This document shows positions 1 through 9,172 of a stretch of DNA of 48,459 nucleotides, piece by piece (within the stretch, counting starts at the first letter, position 1; the number at the start of each line of letters is the position of its first letter). Origin of the DNA: a virus; IMG/VR virus record IMGVR_UViG_3300028198_000257, positions 1 through 48,459 of that record. One strand, given 5' to 3'. The notes beneath the pieces were generated by a model that saw only the letters and a list, made by a program, of their open reading frames with translations, ran no database searches and was not told the origin of the DNA. Both the position numbers and the translations under genes were made by a program.

Positions 1-1
1 A

Positions 2-2182
2 TATGATGTCAATAAAATCCGTATCTGGAATATTGATATCGAGGTAGAATCTGAAAGAGGATTTCCTTCACCAGAATCTGCCTCTGCCGTAGTTAATGCT
101 ATCACCGTTTATGATTCTATTGAAGATAGATATTTTACTTGGGGTCTTGACGAGTGGACAAATACCCGTGATGATATTAAGATAGAATATTTTCAGATGG
201 ATTCGGAAGAGGAATTGCTCAAGCATTTTCTTGACCTATATCAACAATCCCCACCTCACATTTTAACAGGTTGGAATATTGAGAATTTTGATATTCCGTA
301 TTTGGTCAATAGACTAACTCGACTGTTTGGTCAAAAGGAAGTCAAGCGACTTTCGCCTTTCGGTTGGATTAAAGAACGAACAATAAGGGGGATGTATGGT
401 AAAGAATCTGTGGCGTATGATATATTTGGCGTGGCTACGATGGACTATCTCCAACTCTATAAGAAATTTACGTATGCGAATCAGGAATCGTTTAGACTAG
501 ACCATATCGCCTTTGTTGAATTGGGCGAGAGAAAGATTTCATACGAAGAGGCAGGCACCCTCTTTAAACTTGCCCGCACAAATCACCAGAAGTTCATTGA
601 CTATAATATCAAAGACGTTGAATTAGTTCAGCGGATTGATGATAAGTTAAAGTTAATCGATTTGGGTATGACGATGGCATATGATGCCAAGATTAATTTC
701 GTAGACGTATTCGGCACCGTTAAGATGTGGGATGCAATAATCTATGACCACCTACGAAAGCAAGATATAGTCTGCCCTGCGAGTAACAGAAACCAAAAGA
801 ACACTTCCTTTGTCGGTGCTTATGTTAAAGAACCAATTACTGGGTTCCACGACTGGGTAGTATCTTTTGACTTGAACTCTCTATATCCGCATTTGATTAT
901 GCAGTACAACATCTCTCCCGAAACGATTGTTGGACACAAATCAGGTGTGGATGTAGAGAACCTTTTGAAAAAAGAGGCTGACTTATCAGATGTTCATAAG
1001 AAGGGATATGCCGTTGCTCCAAACGGAACGATGTATCGAAAAGATAAGCGTGGATTTCTCCCAACTTTAATGGAGAAAATCTATGCTGACCGAGTGGTCT
1101 TTAAGAAGAAGATGCTCGATGCCCAGAAGCGAAAGGAAGAAGGAGAAGATACGGATAACGAGATATCAAAATATCTCAATATTCAGATGGCCAAAAAGAT
1201 TCAGTTGAACTCTGCCTATGGAGCAATTGGTAATCAGTGGTTTAGATATTTTGATATACGCAACGCCGAAGCAGTCACCACTGGTGGTCAATTAGCGATT
1301 CGATGGATTGAAAAGGCTCTTAATGATTTTCTAAACAAATATTTGGAGACCAAAGATTATGATTATGTTGTTGCTATTGATACTGATTCGGTCTATTTAC
1401 GCCTAGGGAAGTTTGTCGATAAGTACATCAAATCGGATGATAAGAATAAGATTTGTGATGTTATCGACAAAGCAACTCAAGAAGCATTTGAACCATACAT
1501 TACCAAGTCCTATCAGGAACTAGCAGATTACGTTAATGCCTACGAGCAAAAAATGTTTATGGGCAGAGAGGTGATTGCCGACAAAGCCGTATGGACTGCA
1601 AAGAAACGCTATGCCCTTAACGTCTATGACTCTGAAGGAGTTCGATATAAGAAGCCTAAGATGAAGGTTATGGGTATGGAGATAGTCAAATCCTCTACAC
1701 CAGCGAATGTCCGTGGTAAGTTGAAAGAAGCAGTTAATATAATGTTGACGGGAAATGAGCGTCAATTACAGTCCTTGGTGCATAAATATAAGAAAGAGTT
1801 TGTTGGTTTAGCAATACCCGAGATTGCCTTTCCGAGAGGATTAAGCGATTACACAAAGTATGAACACGCAACGAAATCCGTGCCAATTCACGCACGAGCG
1901 GCCAAAGTGTATAATGGGTTGTTAAAGAAACACGATATTAAGAATGTCGAGAAGATTGGAGATGGTGCCAAGTTAAAGTTCGTATACTTGAAAACACCTA
2001 ATCCATTTGGTAGTAATGCAATTGCTTTCATCGATGGACTCCCGCCAGAGTTCGAGGTTGAACGATGGGTAGATTATGATACACAATTTGAGAAAGCGTT
2101 CCTCTCTCCTTTAGAAGGAGTTCTTCATCCCGTAGGTTGGGATTGGGAAGAAAAGAGTTCGCTTGAATCATTTTTTGGATAA
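2..2182 (+). CDS. 43: DNA polymerase gp43 (family B), 5' truncated by the window edge
   Basis: Replicative DNA polymerase with 3'-5' proofreading. The frame is open from base 2 with no start, so the gene begins outside the window; 726 codons remain, against about 900 residues in T4. Exonuclease motif I (D-I-E-V) is at visible codons 12-15, motif II is the W-N-I-E-N-F-D-I-P-Y segment and motif III is Y-N-I-K-D-V-E-L-V. Polymerase motif A is F-D-L-N-S-L-Y-P, motif B is K-I-Q-L-N-S-A-Y-G, and motif C is D-T-D-S-V-Y. All catalytic acids appear present. An internal ATG at 197 lies after exonuclease motif I and is not the true start. About 110 N-terminal residues are missing, judging by the position of motif I in T4 gp43. 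It is followed by the UvsX and gp41 genes, a usual T4-like neighbourhood. Confidence 0.97.
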   Translation, partial: YDVNKIRIWNIDIEVESERGFPSPESASAVVNAITVYDSIEDRYFTWGLDEWTNTRDDIKIEYFQMDSEEELLKHFLDLYQQSPPHILTGWNIENFDIPYLVNRLTRLFGQKEVKRLSPFGWIKERTIRGMYGKESVAYDIFGVATMDYLQLYKKFTYANQESFRLDHIAFVELGERKISYEEAGTLFKLARTNHQKFIDYNIKDVELVQRIDDKLKLIDLGMTMAYDAKINFVDVFGTVKMWDAIIYDHLRKQDIVCPASNRNQKNTSFVGAYVKEPITGFHDWVVSFDLNSLYPHLIMQYNISPETIVGHKSGVDVENLLKKEADLSDVHKKGYAVAPNGTMYRKDKRGFLPTLMEKIYADRVVFKKKMLDAQKRKEEGEDTDNEISKYLNIQMAKKIQLNSAYGAIGNQWFRYFDIRNAEAVTTGGQLAIRWIEKALNDFLNKYLETKDYDYVVAIDTDSVYLRLGKFVDKYIKSDDKNKICDVIDKATQEAFEPYITKSYQELADYVNAYEQKMFMGREVIADKAVWTAKKRYALNVYDSEGVRYKKPKMKVMGMEIVKSSTPANVRGKLKEAVNIMLTGNERQLQSLVHKYKKEFVGLAIPEIAFPRGLSDYTKYEHATKSVPIHARAAKVYNGLLKKHDIKNVEKIGDGAKLKFVYLKTPNPFGSNAIAFIDGLPPEFEVERWVDYDTQFEKAFLSPLEGVLHPVGWDWEEKSSLESFFG

Positions 2183-2192
2183 GGAAATCGAA

Positions 2193-2324
2193 ATGGGAAA
2201 AAGAAACATAGCAGGAATAATAAACAAAAAGGGTGCCCCTAAGTTGAAAAAGAATATGAGTCACAGTACGTTTACGGCTAAACGGCATCCAAACAGCAAG
2301 AGAGTGAAAAATGGCCAAAATTGA
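2193..2324 (+). CDS. Small basic hypothetical protein, 43 aa
   Basis: Starts 8 bases after the polymerase stop and overlaps the start of the next gene by 14 bases. An AAGGAAA stretch about 9 bases upstream can serve as ribosome binding site. The product is very rich in Lys, Arg and Asn with no hydrophobic segment, as expected for a small nucleic-acid-binding or ribosome-contacting peptide, but no family is recognised. Function unknown. Confidence 0.5.
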   Translation: MGKRNIAGIINKKGAPKLKKNMSHSTFTAKRHPNSKRVKNGQN

Positions 2325-2757
2325 TTTAAACGCTATCGCTCAAGCCAGCCAAGCAAAAACTTTTGATAAGTTCACCGAGAAGTTTCAAGAGAAGATTGCT
2401 AACCTATCCGTACGAAGTAAATTCGGAACGATACAAACGGATAATGAATATGTCCTCGATGAAGATGGATATATTGTTGGTGATATGTGGAACGAAGGTA
2501 TTGCCTCTGAACTAATGTCACTGAATGGATTTCAGGCAACTACTGTCCGAATAGACACGCTAATCGAAGCAAGAGATATTTTTGGAGAGGGTTCAGTACC
2601 AACTGACCACACCCTAGTCGCAAAAGGAATGGGACATACTACTGCCGAATTCTTGAAAATGTTTCCAAAATATCCAATTATTTACTTTACCCGTTGGGGA
2701 AACCTGAGGAAACCATATGATTTGAAAGATTTATTGGACAATCCAGTAAAAAGATAA
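2311..2757 (+). CDS. Hypothetical protein, 148 aa
   Basis: Lies between the DNA polymerase and uvsX, ahead of the uvsX promoter. It is a soluble mixed alpha/beta-type sequence without transmembrane segments. A C-terminal block K-Y-P-I-I-Y-F-T-R-W-G-N looks like a buried strand plus a conserved surface. It is not RegA, which often sits near gp43 in T4: neither length nor sequence matches. Start chosen at the ATG preceded by a GAGAG stretch. Function unknown. Confidence 0.8.
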   Translation: MAKIDLNAIAQASQAKTFDKFTEKFQEKIANLSVRSKFGTIQTDNEYVLDEDGYIVGDMWNEGIASELMSLNGFQATTVRIDTLIEARDIFGEGSVPTDHTLVAKGMGHTTAEFLKMFPKYPIIYFTRWGNLRKPYDLKDLLDNPVKR

Positions 2758-2765
2758 GAAAAGAC

Positions 2766-2794
2766 TTGACAACACCTGTCAATTGGTGTATAAT
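2766..2794 (+). promoter_or_regulatory. Consensus sigma70 promoter for uvsX
   Basis: Perfect TTGACA (2766-2771), 17-bp spacer, perfect TATAAT (2789-2794). The spacer carries inverted arms ACACC (2772-2776) and GGTGT (2785-2789), a likely operator. The promoter at 37169 is almost identical, including these arms. The transcript would have a leader of about 29 bases with a GGAG site before the uvsX ATG. Confidence 0.9.
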
Positions 2795-2829
2795 GTACTA
2801 CAAAATTGACGTATATTATGGAGAAATAA

Positions 2830-3912
2830 ATGAGTGATGCAATAGTTGCCCAAAAGAGATTGTTGGATAAACTGCGAAAAGCAGGTTCAATCAAATCTAC
2901 CCAGTTAACAAAATCCTCTCTATTCACAGAGAAGGATGTAATCCCCACCTCAGTCCCGATGATTAATGTCGCATTAAGTGGCAAATTAGACGGCGGACTG
3001 ACCAGCGGCCTGACAGTTCTTGCAGGTCCCTCGAAGCATTTCAAAACAGCATTTGGTCTATTAATGATGAAGGGATATATGGATAAATATCCAGAATCAA
3101 TATGCCTCTTCTATGACTCTGAATTCGGAACTCCACAGGCCTACTTTAGTTCTTTGAAGATTGATACCGATAGAGTCCTTCATATTCCAACTAAGAATAT
3201 CGAAGAATTGAAGTTTGACCTAGTCAAGCAACTTGACGGCCTTGAAGTGGAAGATAAAGTATTCGTTATGATAGACTCTATTGGCAATCTCGCTTCCAAA
3301 AAGGAAGTCGAAGATGCACAGAATGAAAAGAGTGTTGCGGATATGACACGAGCAAAACAACTCAAGTCACTCTTCCGAATGATAACCCCCTATCTCACAT
3401 TAAGAGATGTTCCTCTTATTGCTGTAAACCATACTTACCAGACACAGGAGATGTTCTCAAAAGCAGTTGTTTCTGGTGGTACTGGTGTCTATTATTCCTC
3501 AGATAATATTTGGATTATAGGCAGACAACAAGACAAGAAGGGAACAGAAATCCAAGGATACAACTTCATTATCAACGTAGAGAAATCCCGCTTTGTTAAA
3601 GAGAAGAGTAAGATTCCTATTTCAGTAACTTGGGAAGGTGGAATCAAGAAATACTCTGGACTACTAGATGTTGCCCTTGATGGTGGATATGTTGTTAAGC
3701 CCACTATGGGATGGTACTCAAAGGTAGATATGGAAACTGGCGAAGTATCAGAGAACAAGGTCAGAGAGGCCGGTACACAGAGTAAAGATTTTTGGGAGGA
3801 CATTCTCGCTAATCCAAAATTTCAGAAATTCATTGAGGATAGATATTGTATAGGAACTGGACTCCTTCAGTCAATTGATGCTGAAGATGAAGTCGAGGTT
3901 GCCAATGGCTGA
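2830..3912 (+). CDS. uvsX: UvsX RecA-like recombinase
   Basis: Strand-exchange protein for recombination-dependent replication and repair, forming filaments on ssDNA with ATP. The Walker A motif G-P-S-K-H-F-K-T is at residues 66-73, close to the T4 UvsX form. The Walker B strand V-F-V-M-I-D-S-I and the N-H-T motif after P-L-I-A-V follow in RecA order. At 360 residues the length is close to T4 UvsX (about 390). It is the first gene behind a perfect sigma70 promoter and has a GGAG site 7 bases before the ATG. It heads an overlapping set with the small gene at 3905 and the gp41 helicase at 4135. Confidence 0.96.
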   Translation: MSDAIVAQKRLLDKLRKAGSIKSTQLTKSSLFTEKDVIPTSVPMINVALSGKLDGGLTSGLTVLAGPSKHFKTAFGLLMMKGYMDKYPESICLFYDSEFGTPQAYFSSLKIDTDRVLHIPTKNIEELKFDLVKQLDGLEVEDKVFVMIDSIGNLASKKEVEDAQNEKSVADMTRAKQLKSLFRMITPYLTLRDVPLIAVNHTYQTQEMFSKAVVSGGTGVYYSSDNIWIIGRQQDKKGTEIQGYNFIINVEKSRFVKEKSKIPISVTWEGGIKKYSGLLDVALDGGYVVKPTMGWYSKVDMETGEVSENKVREAGTQSKDFWEDILANPKFQKFIEDRYCIGTGLLQSIDAEDEVEVANG

Positions 3913-4138
3913 TACTGACGTTTTTTATGTCAAGACCAAAGACAAAACAACCTTTGCGATATATGATTTGACTTTGTCCGATGATTGTGATAAAATAAGT
4001 TTCGGATATAATTTCATAGATGAGAATGGTCTTGACAAGTCTCATTATGAAGAGGAGATAAATGCTATCGTAAAGCAACAAGTGGAGAGAGCAATTAAAC
4101 TAGAAGTAGCAGAAGCAAATTTGAGGGAAAATACGTGA
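3905..4138 (+). CDS. Small acidic hypothetical protein, 77 aa
   Basis: The ATG overlaps the end of uvsX by 8 bases, and the stop overlaps the gp41 GTG start, so the three genes look translationally coupled. The product is acidic with a predicted C-terminal helix. Upstream in-frame ATGs exist but lie inside uvsX. Small genes between uvsX and 41 are usual in T4-like phages; no specific function is recognised. Confidence 0.75.
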   Translation: MADTDVFYVKTKDKTTFAIYDLTLSDDCDKISFGYNFIDENGLDKSHYEEEINAIVKQQVERAIKLEVAEANLRENT

Positions 4139-5535
4139 ATATAGAAGCAACGATATTATCCAATCTATTACATAATGAAGAGTTCGCCAGAAAGTCAATT
4201 GTCTTTCTGAAGGATGAGTATTTCCACGATGTCACCGAGAAGGCGGTATTCCACGAGATACAAACATTCTTTGCAAAATACAATGATGTGCCAACACAAC
4301 AGGCACTCAAAATTGCTATAGATGAAAGGGAAGATTTATCTTCAACGATATACGAAGAATCGGAAGCATTAATCAAGACTCTTGTAAAGACAGAAGCCAA
4401 TGAGCAATGGCTCCTTGACGAAGCCGAAAGGTTCTGTAAGGACAAGGCAGTCTATAATGCTATTATGGAGTCCATTGAAATTATCGATGGTAAGCACAAG
4501 AAGAAAACTGATGGTGCGATACCCGAATTATTGTCCGATGCTCTAGCAGTAACATTCGATACACATATCGGTCACGATTTCTTAGAGGATTCCGATGAGC
4601 GATATGACTTCTACCATACAAGGGAAGAGAAGATTCCGTTTGACATTGAATATCTGAATAAGATTACCCAGGGCGGAGTTACTCGAAAATCACTAAACAT
4701 TCTTATGGCTGGTACTGGTGTTGGTAAGACTATCGGTATGTGTCATATGGCCGCATCGAATCTGACAATAGGTAAGAATGTTCTATACGTCACGATGGAG
4801 ATGGCAGAGGAACGTATTGCTGAAAGAATAGACGCCAATCTCCTTGATATCGAATTGAATCGCCTGAAAGATTTAACTAAGGTTATGTATGACCGCAAAA
4901 TGGACCAACTTAAACAGAAAGTAAAGGGTAAGATAATAATCAAGGAATTCCCAACATCTCAAGCACATACTGGCCATTTTAGACACCTATTAAACGAATT
5001 ATCATTAAAGAAAGACTTCAAACCAGACATTATATATGTCGATTATCTTAATATATGTGCATCCCAGAGACTCGTAGGTTCTCAATCTGTTAACTCATAT
5101 ACATACGTTAAGGCGATAGCAGAGGAACTCCGAGGTCTGGCAGTTGAATTTAACGTGCCAATTTGGTCAGCAACACAGACCACACGTTCTGGTTTCGGCA
5201 ATTCAGATGTAGGATTAGAAGATACGTCTGAATCCTTCGGTCTGCCAGCAACTGCCGACCTCTTTCTTGCTCTTATTCAGACGGAAGAACTAGAGGAACT
5301 GAATCAGATAATGGTGAAACAGTTGAAAAATCGTCACGGCGACATTGCTATCAATAGACGATTCGTTATAGGCATTGATAAACCCAAAATGAAGTGGTAC
5401 GATGCTGAACAATCCGCACAGGAAGACATCATTGGAACGACTTCCGTAACTACTGGACCACGCTCCTATGAAGAAGCAGAGTCGATGTTCTCTGGTGGTA
5501 ATAAGAAGAAGGCCTTTAAAGATTTCAAGATGTAG
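4135..5535 (+). CDS. 41: Replicative DNA helicase gp41 (DnaB/RecA-fold)
   Basis: Hexameric 5'-3' helicase of the replication fork, partner of the gp61 primase encoded at 16842. Walker A G-T-G-V-G-K-T is at residues 193-199 and the Walker B strand D-I-I-Y-V-D-Y lies near residue 300. A downstream S-A-T-Q-T-T-R block matches the helicase sensor motif. Its 466 residues match T4 gp41 (about 475). The start is GTG at 4135, supported by GAGGG 7 bases upstream and a TGA overlap with the previous gene. It is the last gene before the late-promoter region. Confidence 0.96.
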   Translation: MNIEATILSNLLHNEEFARKSIVFLKDEYFHDVTEKAVFHEIQTFFAKYNDVPTQQALKIAIDEREDLSSTIYEESEALIKTLVKTEANEQWLLDEAERFCKDKAVYNAIMESIEIIDGKHKKKTDGAIPELLSDALAVTFDTHIGHDFLEDSDERYDFYHTREEKIPFDIEYLNKITQGGVTRKSLNILMAGTGVGKTIGMCHMAASNLTIGKNVLYVTMEMAEERIAERIDANLLDIELNRLKDLTKVMYDRKMDQLKQKVKGKIIIKEFPTSQAHTGHFRHLLNELSLKKDFKPDIIYVDYLNICASQRLVGSQSVNSYTYVKAIAEELRGLAVEFNVPIWSATQTTRSGFGNSDVGLEDTSESFGLPATADLFLALIQTEELEELNQIMVKQLKNRHGDIAINRRFVIGIDKPKMKWYDAEQSAQEDIIGTTSVTTGPRSYEEAESMFSGGNKKKAFKDFKM

Positions 5536-5546
5536 TGTTTGAATTA

Positions 5547-5554
5547 TATAAATA
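5547..5554 (+). promoter_or_regulatory. T4-type late promoter
   Basis: Exact TATAAATA with no sigma70-like -35 box in front, as in T4 late promoters read with gp55 and gp33. It sits between the gp41 stop and the first capsid-targeted gene at 5597, so that cluster is probably expressed late. Confidence 0.75.
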
Positions 5555-5596
5555 TGTAATAGAAGCACATTATTACATATTCGTTAAAGGTCCAAT

Positions 5597-6895
5597 ATGA
5601 AGAAATTTAGTACATTCTTAGTAGAAGCAGTTACCAGTGAAACCAAAGCACTAAAATCCCTAGTTAACGTAAGAGTAAAAGAACAAGGTATTAAAACCAT
5701 TGGTTCTGGCAGGGGAGATTATCACATTCGTTTCGCAATGAAGGGTGACGGGAAGGCTTTCTCTGCGTTTTTTCTTGGTATGGGACTTAAAGTAAAAGAT
5801 GCCGATATCATAGTTAGTGATAAATATCCTACCTATACGCTTACAGCATCTACCGATTTAGACGATGGTAAGATTCCGAAGGGTACATCACTCTATTGGG
5901 TGAATTCCGAAATTTCTCAGACCTCATCCGGCGGTCAGATATTCGCAAACAAAGACTTAACTCCAGACACTCTTGGCTTGGCAGGGCAACAAGTAGATAA
6001 TAAAACTCTCATAAAGTTAACGAGTTCCGCGTTAAAGGCCAAGTACCCCGAAGGAAACACAGCAAAAGAATTAATTAAACTGTTAAAGTTGGCAAATACA
6101 AAGAGTACATCAATATCATTAGATGAACTTGACTTTTCAAAGAAGGATTTAGCCAAAGTATCAGCAGATTTCGGAGAAATCCTTTCTGCAATTTGGGCAA
6201 TGAACGCCCTCCGTTTTAGAGAAGCATATTTCCCTACAGCAAGTAATGAAAAACTAATTGATTTTTATGGAGTCCGTATGGGAATACAATATCCCATTTC
6301 AGTTAAGTCTGGCGGTGGCGGTAAAGTTACTGTCCAAAATATCATCGATGCTATTAAAAATCGTGCCAAAACAGCAAACGCTGACCATTCCCAAGAGGTT
6401 GCTCTACAAGTATTCAATATTGTTGGAAATTTCGGTGCTAAAGAACAAATGATTCTGTTGCACCAATATCTCAAAACTAAAGTTATTAAAGACCTCTCCA
6501 AGATAATGGGAATGAGTGTAGACCAAATAACTTTGGAATCTGTTGACCTCTGGTGTAAAAAATTCGATAACAAAAAACTAGCAAAAAAATTAGCGCCTTG
6601 GCATAAGAAATATTCAATGCCGGGCAAAAAGACTCTTGAGGGGAGAGACTTAAAAAGATTTGTTCTATCTCCACTAGGAGAGACAATATACAAGATATTA
6701 AATAAAGATAAAGCGATTAAACAATCATTGACAAATGTGGCTAGACAAGTTACACTAATACAAATGAATGTAAATGTCCTATCCAATAAAATGACTTTCG
6801 CAAGTAACCATTTCAAAGATGCTGATTTCCAATTCGGATGGCCGGGGTACTCTTCTGGCAATAAACTCGGCTTTAAAATGAAGTTGAAAAAATAA
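5597..6895 (+). CDS. Putative head-packaged protein with capsid-targeting leader, 432 aa
   Basis: The N-terminus M-K-K-F-S-T-F-L-V-E-A closely matches the T4 internal-protein capsid-targeting sequence, with cleavage by the prohead protease expected after Glu10. The body is basic and has no membrane segment. Around residues 190-240 it has F-G-E-I-L-S-A-I-W, then K-L-I-D-F-Y-G and P-I-S-V-K-S-G. This spacing of E, D and (S)xK weakly recalls a PD-(D/E)xK nuclease core with Ser in place of the second acid; treat that as a guess. It starts 42 bases after a TATAAATA late promoter, and its stop overlaps the next ATG by one base. Confidence 0.85.
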   Translation: MKKFSTFLVEAVTSETKALKSLVNVRVKEQGIKTIGSGRGDYHIRFAMKGDGKAFSAFFLGMGLKVKDADIIVSDKYPTYTLTASTDLDDGKIPKGTSLYWVNSEISQTSSGGQIFANKDLTPDTLGLAGQQVDNKTLIKLTSSALKAKYPEGNTAKELIKLLKLANTKSTSISLDELDFSKKDLAKVSADFGEILSAIWAMNALRFREAYFPTASNEKLIDFYGVRMGIQYPISVKSGGGGKVTVQNIIDAIKNRAKTANADHSQEVALQVFNIVGNFGAKEQMILLHQYLKTKVIKDLSKIMGMSVDQITLESVDLWCKKFDNKKLAKKLAPWHKKYSMPGKKTLEGRDLKRFVLSPLGETIYKILNKDKAIKQSLTNVARQVTLIQMNVNVLSNKMTFASNHFKDADFQFGWPGYSSGNKLGFKMKLKK

Positions 6896-8145
6896 TGAAA
6901 AAATTTACTACATACCTAGCAGAAGCAAAACTAACTCACCTAGAGCATCTCGAAGATGCTATTTTTAATGATGGTTATAATGGTGGTGTCGAAGCATTGA
7001 AAATCCTTAATGGAGTTATTACAACTCTTCAAGGAAATACCTCAAAGGGACTCAACATAACAAGTAAGGTTGATGGAGCGCCATCGATTATTGCTGGAAC
7101 CAATCCAGAAAATGGAAAGTTCTTTGTGGCTACTAAAGCCTTATTCAACAAGACTCCAAAAATTAATTACACGCCCGCTGATATTGATGCTAATCACGGA
7201 CACGCGGCATCTCTAGCAGATAAAATGAAAACTGCTCTTAAACTTTTTCCTCAATTGGGGATTAAAGGAATCTGGCAAGGCGATTTTATGTTTATTGCTT
7301 CAGACATTAAGAAAGAAACAATTGATGGTGAGAAGATGATTACCTTCACACCTAATACGATAACATATGCAGTACCTATAGACCAGCCTCTTGCAAAGGA
7401 AATCTCCTCTAAGAAAGTCGGAGTTATCTGGCATACACAATATAGTGGTAAAACAATAGCAGACCTCTCGGCAGTATTTAATGTCAATGTAGGCTCACTG
7501 AAGAAATCTAAAGACGTATGGGCAGGAGATGTTAATTTCCAAGACGTATCAGGAACTGCTACACTAACTACGGCAGAATTGAAGGCAGTTAGACAAAGCA
7601 TTGCAAATGCTGAATCAAGACTGAAGAAATTTGATAAGAAGGCAATGGGTGTACTATTCGACCCTGCTACTGCAAAGGAGGAAGGAAGTATTGCTTTCAA
7701 CCTAAATATCTACATAAACTCACTAACGAGAGATGGTAAAGGATTCGTAAACAAGCAAAAGGCAGTCGGTGGATTTATTGACTTTATGCGAAAACGATAT
7801 CAACCAAAGATTGATAAATTGAAATCTGCAAAGGGTAAAGCCAAACAACAGGCAGAACTTGATGGGATGATTAAGATAATCAACGGCAATAGGAAAATGG
7901 GAGCCACTCTAGCCTATGCGATTGAATGGCATAACGATGTTGCTGAAATTAAATTGGCCCTGATTAAGAAAATGGAACAAGTTCAATCTCTTCCAGCATT
8001 TATTAAAAAAGGAAATGGATACGAAGTAACAGGTCCTGAGGGATTTGTTGCTGTAGACCACGCTACTAATGGAGCAGTTAAATTTGTTAACAGACTAGAA
8101 TTTAGTAGGAACAACTTCAACGCTATAAAGAATTGGGGAAAATAG
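6895..8145 (+). CDS. Putative head-packaged ligase-like nucleotidyltransferase, 416 aa
   Basis: Leader M-K-K-F-T-T-Y-L-A-E-A predicts capsid targeting and cleavage after Glu10. The body has K58-V-D-G-A-P, the form of motif I (KxDG) of the covalent nucleotidyltransferase superfamily of DNA/RNA ligases and capping enzymes. It is followed by F-F-V-A-T-K-A-L-F, G-I-W-Q-G-D-F-M and a later A-V-P-I-D block. I recall proteins of this kind as conserved hypotheticals in T4-like cyanophages. A polynucleotide ligase or adenylylating role is inferred from the motif only; a classical motif V (KxK) is not obvious. The ATG overlaps the upstream TAA by one base. Confidence 0.85.
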   Translation: MKKFTTYLAEAKLTHLEHLEDAIFNDGYNGGVEALKILNGVITTLQGNTSKGLNITSKVDGAPSIIAGTNPENGKFFVATKALFNKTPKINYTPADIDANHGHAASLADKMKTALKLFPQLGIKGIWQGDFMFIASDIKKETIDGEKMITFTPNTITYAVPIDQPLAKEISSKKVGVIWHTQYSGKTIADLSAVFNVNVGSLKKSKDVWAGDVNFQDVSGTATLTTAELKAVRQSIANAESRLKKFDKKAMGVLFDPATAKEEGSIAFNLNIYINSLTRDGKGFVNKQKAVGGFIDFMRKRYQPKIDKLKSAKGKAKQQAELDGMIKIINGNRKMGATLAYAIEWHNDVAEIKLALIKKMEQVQSLPAFIKKGNGYEVTGPEGFVAVDHATNGAVKFVNRLEFSRNNFNAIKNWGK

Positions 8146-8164
8146 GGGAAATTTGGGAACACTG

Positions 8165-9172
8165 ATGAGAACTGCCAGCGAATATAGAAAATCACTTCAA
8201 GAGGCACCGAAGAAGCCATATAAGTTAGTAATTCTTTCTCACGATGATGGAGATGATTCTAATGACACGGGCGAACTTGTAAAAAAGGTCGCAGATGGTA
8301 TGGGTATTAAAACTTTCCTTGGTGAATTTCGTGGTCTTTACGAAGAGAATGGAACTCTTAATAGTTTTCCTGTCGAAGAGGGCAAGACGATATATCCTAC
8401 CCCTAAAGCAGTTGGCAGAGGCGAATCTCAATATGATAAACCCTTTCCAATCAGTCCAGAAGATACTATTATTATGGCACGAGGAGTTGGTCGACCGGGA
8501 TTAAGTGGTAATCATTCTTGGTATGACAAGTGTAAGAAGTGGGAACACGAAGGATATACACTTGTTAACAATATGAACTGCCACGACCTATGCTCGAATA
8601 AAGTAATGACACAGATGATTTTTGAGAGGGAGAAATTCAATACGCCAAAGACTGTATTGCTTGCCCATTCAGAAGATACAGAAAGAGCATTAAAAGAATT
8701 AGGCAGTAAGTTCCCTATCATATTAAAAACTGGTACAGGAACAAATGGCATTGGAGTTATCTTAGTTGAATCTGCGGCCTCCCTACAATCTATTGTACAA
8801 CTATTGTATAGAGAAAGTGGATTCCAAGATATCTTGTTACAAGAGTACATTAAATCGGACTATGATGTTCGTGTAATAGTATTCAGAGATGAAGTAATAG
8901 GGGTAATGAAGCGACCAGTTGTAAGTGGAGATTTTAGGTCTAATGTATCTCAAGGCTCCAAACCAAAGCCCCATAAGTTAACGGAATTTGAAAGAACTGA
9001 ATCCATTAGAGCGGCCCAGGCCGTTGACGGCGTGATAGTCGGAGTGGATTTTATACCAGGAAAGACGCCCTATTTTATTGAAGTTAATAATGTGCCGGGA
9101 TTAGTCGGTATAGAAGATGCCTTGGAAGGAAGTATTGTGAAAACATTGTTAAACAAACTTAAAGAAATGTGA
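8165..9172 (+). CDS. RimK-like ATP-grasp ligase with capsid-targeting leader
   Basis: ATP-grasp carboxylate-amine ligase of the RimK type; RimK adds glutamate to ribosomal protein S6. Matching parts in order are I-I-L-K-T-G-T-G-T-N-G-I-G-V (ATP loop), L-L-Q-E-Y-I, D-V-R-V-I-V-F, G-D-F-R-S-N-V-S-Q-G, and the metal-binding F-I-E-V-N-N-V-P-G-L. The N-terminus M-R-T-A-S-E-Y-R-K-S-L-Q-E-A looks like a diverged capsid-targeting leader with cleavage after the Glu of L-Q-E. A TTG at 8153 with AGGGGA close upstream is an alternative start; the ATG at 8165 was chosen because it places the leader first and has GGGA 6 bases upstream. Substrate unknown. Confidence 0.9.
   Translation: MRTASEYRKSLQEAPKKPYKLVILSHDDGDDSNDTGELVKKVADGMGIKTFLGEFRGLYEENGTLNSFPVEEGKTIYPTPKAVGRGESQYDKPFPISPEDTIIMARGVGRPGLSGNHSWYDKCKKWEHEGYTLVNNMNCHDLCSNKVMTQMIFEREKFNTPKTVLLAHSEDTERALKELGSKFPIILKTGTGTNGIGVILVESAASLQSIVQLLYRESGFQDILLQEYIKSDYDVRVIVFRDEVIGVMKRPVVSGDFRSNVSQGSKPKPHKLTEFERTESIRAAQAVDGVIVGVDFIPGKTPYFIEVNNVPGLVGIEDALEGSIVKTLLNKLKEM

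Noticed and set aside
5597-6895. Confident call of a PD-(D/E)xK nuclease
   Set aside because: Only a loose E...D...SxK spacing is visible and the second acid is Ser; mentioned as a guess only.
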